Below are positions 13,800-17,251 of a stretch of 17,251 nucleotides of DNA, one piece after another; the stretch's first letter is position 1, and each line of letters opens with the position of its first letter. Source of the stretch: an uncultured Eubacteriales bacterium (GTDB lineage: Bacteria; Bacillota_I; Bacilli_A; RF39; UBA660); the NCBI GenBank assembly GCA_905211265.1, contig CAJMAC010000024.1:1-17251 (forward strand), read 5' to 3'. The notes below the pieces were generated by a model. The model was given only the letters and a program-made list of their open reading frames with translations, ran no database searches and was not told the DNA's origin. Made by a program: the position numbers and the translations under genes.

Positions 13800-14003
13800 A
13801 TGAATATTAATATTAGAAATTCTGTCAAAGAAAATTTAAAAGGAGCTTCAACCAAAGAAGTCTATGAAACAATTCAAGATGCAATATCAGTTGGTGAAGA
13901 AAAGATTCTTCCTGGCCTAGGCGTTCTTTTTGAATTACTTTGGGAAAAAGCTGATACAACAACTAAAGAAACAATAGTGTCTAGTATTGCAAAAGCTTTA
14001 TAG
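13800..14003 (+). CDS. sspI: Small acid-soluble spore protein I
   Basis: 67 aa. It aligns by eye with Bacillus SspI over its full length: MNxNxRxxVxxNxK, then ETIxDAIxxGEEKxLPGLGVLFE (here ETIQDAISVGEEKILPGLGV), then a C-terminal helix ending IAKAL. SspI is a minor forespore protein made under sigma-G and stored in the spore core. The ribosome site GGAGG is 7 bases before ATG, with a sigma-G-like promoter just upstream. It is one of the few plus-strand genes here and ends exactly where the convergent EIIB-like gene ends, with no base between the stops. It is direct evidence that the organism forms, or recently formed, endospores. Confidence 0.92.
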   Translation: MNINIRNSVKENLKGASTKEVYETIQDAISVGEEKILPGLGVLFELLWEKADTTTKETIVSSIAKAL

Positions 14004-14414
14004 TTATTTGTCAGATATTTGATCCGCAAATGCTTGTGATGAACATTTTATAGTATTTCTTGTAACCATTACACCAATACCTTCGTTCTTCAAAGCATCG
14101 AAATCTACAAGTTTAACATCTTTTACTTCTACACTAACACGTGATAAATTTTTAGATATGGAAACTATATTATTATCACCACCAAAGAAAGCTAAATAAT
14201 TTACATTTGAAGTTTTAGTTTTCTTTGCTTTTTTTTCTTTAACAATATCGCCATTTTTTTCCATTTCTCTTAATTTTCGCATATTAATGCGATGTTTATA
14301 AATTATCTTACCTAATAAAATTAAACCAATTACAAGAATAGGTAATATACAACAAATACCAATTACCATTAATACTAATTTAGCATTGGGTTCAATACTT
14401 AAGAAATAAAGCAT
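14004..14414 (-). CDS. Membrane-anchored PTS EIIB-like protein lacking the active-site Cys
   Basis: 136 aa from the ATG at 14414, chosen because TAGAGGA precedes it and because the longer start at 14435 would fall at the predicted mRNA start. Residues ~12-36 are one membrane helix (LVLMVIGICCILPILVIGLI). A very basic linker (~40-68, EKKAKKTKT) follows, and residues ~73-133 resemble a glucose-type PTS EIIB domain: LAFFGGDNNIVSISKNLSRV, VEVKD, then LKNEGIGVMV. In true EIIB domains the phosphorylated cysteine sits in VDACxTRLR; here the same stretch reads ISKNLSRVS, with Asn89 in the Cys place, so phosphotransfer is not possible. A regulatory or structural role is more likely. No EIIC or EIIA gene is nearby. 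It lies between two sporulation genes, but its own promoter looks vegetative. Confidence 0.7.
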   Translation of the reverse strand: MLYFLSIEPNAKLVLMVIGICCILPILVIGLILLGKIIYKHRINMRKLREMEKNGDIVKEKKAKKTKTSNVNYLAFFGGDNNIVSISKNLSRVSVEVKDVKLVDFDALKNEGIGVMVTRNTIKCSSQAFADQISDK

Positions 14415-14442
14415 AATTAATTCCTCTACTTTCATATTATTT

Positions 14443-14471
14443 ATTATACGCTATTTATGCTATTTTTGCAA
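14443..14471 (-). promoter_or_regulatory. Promoter of the EIIB-like gene
   Basis: Read leftward: TTGCAA (14466-14471), 17 bases, TATAAT (14443-14448). The predicted start is near 14436, giving a leader of about 20 bases with TAGAGGA before the ATG at 14414. Confidence 0.5.
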
Positions 14472-14541
14472 GTTATAACGTTTGCATATAGCAAAATTGC
14501 TTTATATTACTTACTTTTATATTTTATAGGCTTTTAAATAC

Positions 14542-14569
14542 ACAATACTTACAATGAATTCATATTATA
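14542..14569 (+). promoter_or_regulatory. Sigma-K-type promoter of the coat-protein gene
   Basis: ACA (14542-14544), 16 bases, then CATATTATA (14561-14569), which fits the mother-cell sigma-K pattern AC-16-CATAnnnTA. It lies about 20 bases before the coat gene's ATG, with the ribosome site GTGAGGTG between. This is consistent with late mother-cell expression. Confidence 0.65.
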
Positions 14570-14590
14570 CATTGAAAGTGAGGTGTCGAT

Positions 14591-15016
14591 ATGGCCTGTT
14601 TTTCAAATGTTACAACAACTTCAACAACTACGACAAATAATAACGGAACAATTGCGCAATTACTAAAGCGAATTGACCAAATGCAAAAAGAAGCTGTTAT
14701 TGCGAATGCTGCAAATCAATGCGATAACTGCATGATGAATGCGAGGTACAATACTAAGCCTATTTCTATTTGTAACTGTTGCAACGGTGAATACTTTTCC
14801 GCAAACGCAGGTATAAATGGAACTGCATGTAATTTGTTTAGAGTTGAAGATGTAAGAAACGATGAAACTGTTGTTTTACGTCTATTATCATATGATGAAA
14901 CAACAACAGAAGTAACTTGTACTACTTACACAATCGTTGTAAAAATTAGTTGTATTGGAGCAGTTCAATGTTTTGAACCGATAAACTGCGAAACTCTTTG
15001 TTCACAACTAGTTTAA
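14591..15016 (+). CDS. Cys-rich spore coat protein, CotY/CotZ type
   Basis: 141 aa with 12 cysteines, including CDNC and CNCC clusters. It begins with a Thr/Asn-rich stretch (TTTSTTTTNNN), then a helix (IAQLLKRIDQMQKEAV), then a Cys-rich core. FRVEDVRNDETVVLRLL (about residues 80-96) matches the FRVExhxxxxxxLRLL signature of CotY/CotZ outer-coat proteins, which crosslink through disulphides in the coat crust. The C-terminus (ISCIGAVQCFEPINC) continues the Cys pattern. A good ribosome site (GTGAGGTG) and a sigma-K-type promoter precede it; two hairpins follow. The exact paralogue (Y, Z or another) cannot be assigned. Confidence 0.82.
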   Translation: MACFSNVTTTSTTTTNNNGTIAQLLKRIDQMQKEAVIANAANQCDNCMMNARYNTKPISICNCCNGEYFSANAGINGTACNLFRVEDVRNDETVVLRLLSYDETTTEVTCTTYTIVVKISCIGAVQCFEPINCETLCSQLV

Positions 15017-15020
15017 TCTA

Positions 15021-15053
15021 TTACCAGTAGTATTTAATACATACTACTGGTAA
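15021..15053 (+). terminator. 13-bp hairpin after the coat gene
   Basis: Perfect inverted repeat TACCAGTAGTAT / ATACTACTGGTA (13 bp with the flanking T-A pair) and a 7-base loop, 4 bases after the stop. No T-tract follows, so it may protect the mRNA 3' end or act with the next hairpin. Confidence 0.5.
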
Positions 15054-15080
15054 CCCTCTAAGCCATATTGCCTTATTTTT

Positions 15081-15110
15081 AAAACTGCTATATTAGCAGT
15101 TTTTATATTT
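15081..15110 (+). terminator. Rho-independent terminator of the coat gene
   Basis: AAAACTGCTA (15081-15090), loop TAT, TAGCAGTTTT (15094-15103), then more T-rich sequence (TATATTTT region). A clear intrinsic terminator reading rightward; the A-rich 5' flank may also let it work leftward. Confidence 0.75.
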
Positions 15111-15143
15111 TAAAAAAGTGTAGATATTAATTTATCTACACTT
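15111..15143 (-). terminator. Rho-independent terminator of the surface leucine-rich-repeat gene
   Basis: AAGTGTAGATA (15116-15126), loop TTAATT, TATCTACACTT (15133-15143): an 11-bp stem. Read leftward it is followed by a TTTTTT run. It lies 11 bases beyond the stop of the 501-aa gene. Confidence 0.75.
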
Positions 15144-15154
15144 ATACGCTATTA

Positions 15155-16660
15155 TTATTCCCATTTAACTAAGCATTCATCAGCATTCCAGTTTACTGAC
15201 CATGTTGAAGGTGCACTAGTAAATGCACAATATATTGTAAGTTTTGTACAATTTGCAAATACATATTCACCCATATTGATTACTGATGCAGGAATATTAA
15301 TACTAACTAGATTTACACAATTTGTAAATGCTCCATTACCTATTGTTTCTACATTATTATATAATTCAACATAAGTTAAATTGCTACATTCGAAGAAAGC
15401 AAATTCACCAATTGATTTTAAATTTTGTGAAAGAACAAATACTTTTATACTCTTACAATTATAGAAAGCAAGTGTATCAATTTTTTCAATAGTTGAAGGT
15501 AGTTCAATATTTTTCAAACTATAACAGTTTTTAAATGCTGAATTACCAATTTCTTTTACTCCTTCACTAATATTTATTGTTACTAAATTTTCACATCCAC
15601 TAAATGCATTTCTACCTATTTTAGTAATAGTATTAGGAAGACTGATTGATACAATTTCTTTTAAATCTTTGAAGGCACCATCACCAATTACCGTAACAGC
15701 CACATCATTATAAGTTTCTGGTATTACAATTGTATTTGGTATATTTTCTAATTTTTTAAGTTTTACTTCATACGTATTATCTTCTAATAAAGTAAATTCA
15801 AAACTTTCTTCAGCAGTTAATAGACTATTGCCACAAACCGTGCAAACATTATTAACGTAATTGTGCTCAGCTACGATTTTTTCATCAAACAATTGGGCGT
15901 TATTACAAATTGAACATTGCTTTAAAACTTTGTGTTCCTTACATGTTGAAGAAACTTCATATAAAAATTCATAGTTGTGTTCAAGATGAGCTACTGTATT
16001 ATCGGCATATAATTTACCACAATTTTTACAAATATGTTCAGTATAGCCATCTTTTGTGCATGTAGGTTCAATTATAAAATCTTCATAATCGTGCTCAATT
16101 TTTTCAACTATATTTTCTTTTACTACTTTGCCACATTTTTCACAAGTTTTTTCGGTATATCCCTCGCTAACACAAGTTGGAGACACTATTTTTTCAATAT
16201 ATTTATGTTCTTCTTTGTCAATTATTTCATAATCTTTATAATCACATTTCTTACAAGCTCTAGTTCTTATTCCTAAGTTTTCACAAGAAGCTTCACTAAT
16301 AATTGACCAATCTGAGTATTCATGAACACATTGATCAGAATGGCCACCACAAGATATTACTTCTCCATTTGATAAAGTAATAACTAGGTCACCATTTTCA
16401 TTTAGTTTAACGTCAACAACACTTATGCCACTTTCTCCTCTTGAGCCAACTAATGATTGTAACCATTCTTGTTCAGTACCTTTATAACCATTTGCAACTG
16501 CAATTTCGTAGGCAGATTTACCATCTTGTCCAGTATCACCTTGTTGAGGTTCTTTTTTGGTATTAATAATAATACAAACTACACAAACAGCCATCAATAT
16601 AAATGAAATAATTGATACAACTGTGCTAAATATTTTATCTGATATTTTATTTCCAACCAT
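15155..16660 (-). CDS. Membrane-anchored BspA-type leucine-rich-repeat surface protein
   Basis: 501 aa from the ATG at 16660, chosen because AGTAGGTGG lies just upstream. Order: short basic N-terminus; one membrane helix at ~10-32 (FSTVVSIISFILMAVCVVCI); a collagen-like and linker segment at ~41-78 (GDTGQDGKSAYEIAVANGYK, then GTEQEWLQSLVG), a module common in gut Firmicutes surface proteins; a small beta module (VDVKLNENGDLVITLSNGE); about five zinc-ribbon-like repeats at ~110-280 with CxxC pairs and the phrase HxYxxxIxxPTCTxxGYTExxC; then at ~315-490 six or so BspA (LRR_5) repeats of the IPxTVxxIGxxAFxxCxxLxxI form. BspA repeats mediate adhesion in other organisms. Most likely N-terminally anchored with an extracytoplasmic C-terminus; function inferred as adhesion or binding. 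Confidence 0.8.
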   Translation of the reverse strand: MVGNKISDKIFSTVVSIISFILMAVCVVCIIINTKKEPQQGDTGQDGKSAYEIAVANGYKGTEQEWLQSLVGSRGESGISVVDVKLNENGDLVITLSNGEVISCGGHSDQCVHEYSDWSIISEASCENLGIRTRACKKCDYKDYEIIDKEEHKYIEKIVSPTCVSEGYTEKTCEKCGKVVKENIVEKIEHDYEDFIIEPTCTKDGYTEHICKNCGKLYADNTVAHLEHNYEFLYEVSSTCKEHKVLKQCSICNNAQLFDEKIVAEHNYVNNVCTVCGNSLLTAEESFEFTLLEDNTYEVKLKKLENIPNTIVIPETYNDVAVTVIGDGAFKDLKEIVSISLPNTITKIGRNAFSGCENLVTINISEGVKEIGNSAFKNCYSLKNIELPSTIEKIDTLAFYNCKSIKVFVLSQNLKSIGEFAFFECSNLTYVELYNNVETIGNGAFTNCVNLVSINIPASVINMGEYVFANCTKLTIYCAFTSAPSTWSVNWNADECLVKWE

Positions 16661-16683
16661 TATTATCCACCTACTTTCATTAT

Positions 16684-16712
16684 ATTTTACCATAATCTTC
16701 TTTAAAAGACAA
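16684..16712 (-). promoter_or_regulatory. Promoter of the surface leucine-rich-repeat gene
   Basis: Read leftward: TTGTCT (16707-16712), 17 bases ending in TGG, then TAAAAT (16684-16689), a TGn-extended -10. The transcript start is expected near 16677, about 16 bases before the ATG. Confidence 0.5.
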
Positions 16713-16743
16713 GTAAAAATCCCATTTATCAGTTACTTTTCAG

Positions 16744-17251
16744 TTAACCAAGGGCAATATCTAAAACCATCATAATAATGAAACCCAAAATTGCGCCTAC
16801 TGTACCATATTTATTTTCTTTTGAAGTTTTACCAGATGGAATTAATTCTTCTACTATGACATATAACATAGCGCCTGCCGCAAACCCTAAGATAAATGGT
16901 AGTATTGGCTTTATAAACATTACTAGAATTGCACCAATCACAGCACTAATTGGTTCTACTATTCCACTTGTACCAAGAATAGATATTCCACCTACTATCC
17001 CAAGTCTAGGATTAAAAGTTTTCTTTGCTATTTCTACACCTTGTGGAGCTGATATTGTCAGTTTTAAAGATTTTTCTTTTCCTATATTACTACTAAAATC
17101 TTCTCCTATAACTTTTCTAACTTCAGTGTTTATCATCCTCATAGGAACTGGATTTATCGCAGGTCTTCCTACTTCTACACTAAGACCTTTTTTAGTAACA
17201 ACTCCTACACCTATTCCACCATCAACTATTATATCTTTATCATTAGTTCTA
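16744..17251 (-). CDS. CbiD-ZIP chimeric reading frame, 5' end outside window
   Basis: The frame is open to the right edge. The upstream part reads IIVDGGIGVGVVTKKGL, AINPVPMRMI, LTISAPQGVEIAKKTFNPRLG and GIVGGISILGTSGIVEP, which are consecutive hallmarks of CbiD, the cobalt-precorrin-5B C1-methyltransferase of anaerobic cobalamin synthesis. After GIVEP (codon junction near 16950) the sequence changes to IGAILVMFIKPILPFILGF, AAGAMLYVIVEELIP and GAILGFIIMMVLDIALG. These are the last membrane helices of a GufA-type ZIP divalent-metal transporter, which ends normally at the TAA. The rest of CbiD (about 150 residues with its SNFIGE-like end) and the first helices of ZIP are missing. Both family assignments are strong; the join could be a genomic deletion at a shared EP codon pair or an assembly join. 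Neither half is likely to work as in its family. Confidence 0.75.
   Translation of the reverse strand, partial: RTNDKDIIVDGGIGVGVVTKKGLSVEVGRPAINPVPMRMINTEVRKVIGEDFSSNIGKEKSLKLTISAPQGVEIAKKTFNPRLGIVGGISILGTSGIVEPISAVIGAILVMFIKPILPFILGFAAGAMLYVIVEELIPSGKTSKENKYGTVGAILGFIIMMVLDIALG

Noticed and set aside
1..17251. TGA-as-tryptophan genetic code
   Set aside because: All genes read intact in the standard code with TGG for Trp; the two broken genes are interrupted by TAA, not TGA.

Overview
The window is very AT-rich, about 70-75% by eye, and almost every gene lies on the minus strand. Genes are tightly packed with short gaps and overlaps. Every gene reads through in the standard code with TGG for Trp. 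An SspI-type small acid-soluble spore protein and a Cys-rich CotY/CotZ-type coat protein point to an endospore-forming, low-GC Bacillota, probably a gut-dwelling member of the Bacilli/Erysipelotrichia or a related uncultured lineage. The BspA-type surface protein and the diversified C-type-lectin-like protein fit a gut commensal. Taxonomy is inferred from content only.

Layout, left to right. (1) 1-4.7 kb is an accessory-looking block. It holds the start of a superfamily II helicase, two tandem paralogous membrane proteins of unknown function, a nucleoside 2-deoxyribosyltransferase-like protein with a small membrane protein, a decayed XRE regulator/membrane-protein gene, and a coupled pair made of an EcsC-family protein (with a Ca-loop motif) and a pentapeptide-repeat protein. 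(2) 4.7-7.65 kb is a leftward operon, ogt - tag - broken DUF1848 gene - Nudix hydrolase - YbaK/ProX deacylase, centred on alkylation repair and nucleotide/tRNA housekeeping. (3) 7.66-8.0 kb is a gene-free stretch with tandem TTGACA-containing repeats and a small GC hairpin. (4) 8.0-10.84 kb is a 943-aa secreted or anchored protein. Its C-terminal ~55 codons have the features of the variable region (VR) of a diversity-generating retroelement (DGR): a GC-rich block in an AT-rich gene, variable sites whose codons end in C or T, and C-type-lectin landmarks. No reverse transcriptase, template repeat or Avd gene is visible here, so it would be an orphan or trans-acting target. (5) 10.9-13.74 kb holds an unknown protein and the overlapping trmB-pepV pair. 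(6) 13.75-15.1 kb is a sporulation patch: sspI behind a sigma-G-type promoter, an EIIB-like membrane protein lacking the phosphorylation cysteine, and a coat-protein gene behind a sigma-K-type promoter. (7) 15.1-17.25 kb holds a membrane-anchored BspA-type leucine-rich-repeat protein and, running off the right edge, a gene that reads as CbiD joined in frame to the C-terminal helices of a ZIP metal transporter.

The most interesting items are the probable DGR target, the CbiD-ZIP chimera (real fusion, deletion product or assembly error), the cysteine-less EIIB protein, and the two decayed genes. Promoter, terminator and composition statements come from reading and hand counting; family names come from motif recognition without database searches.
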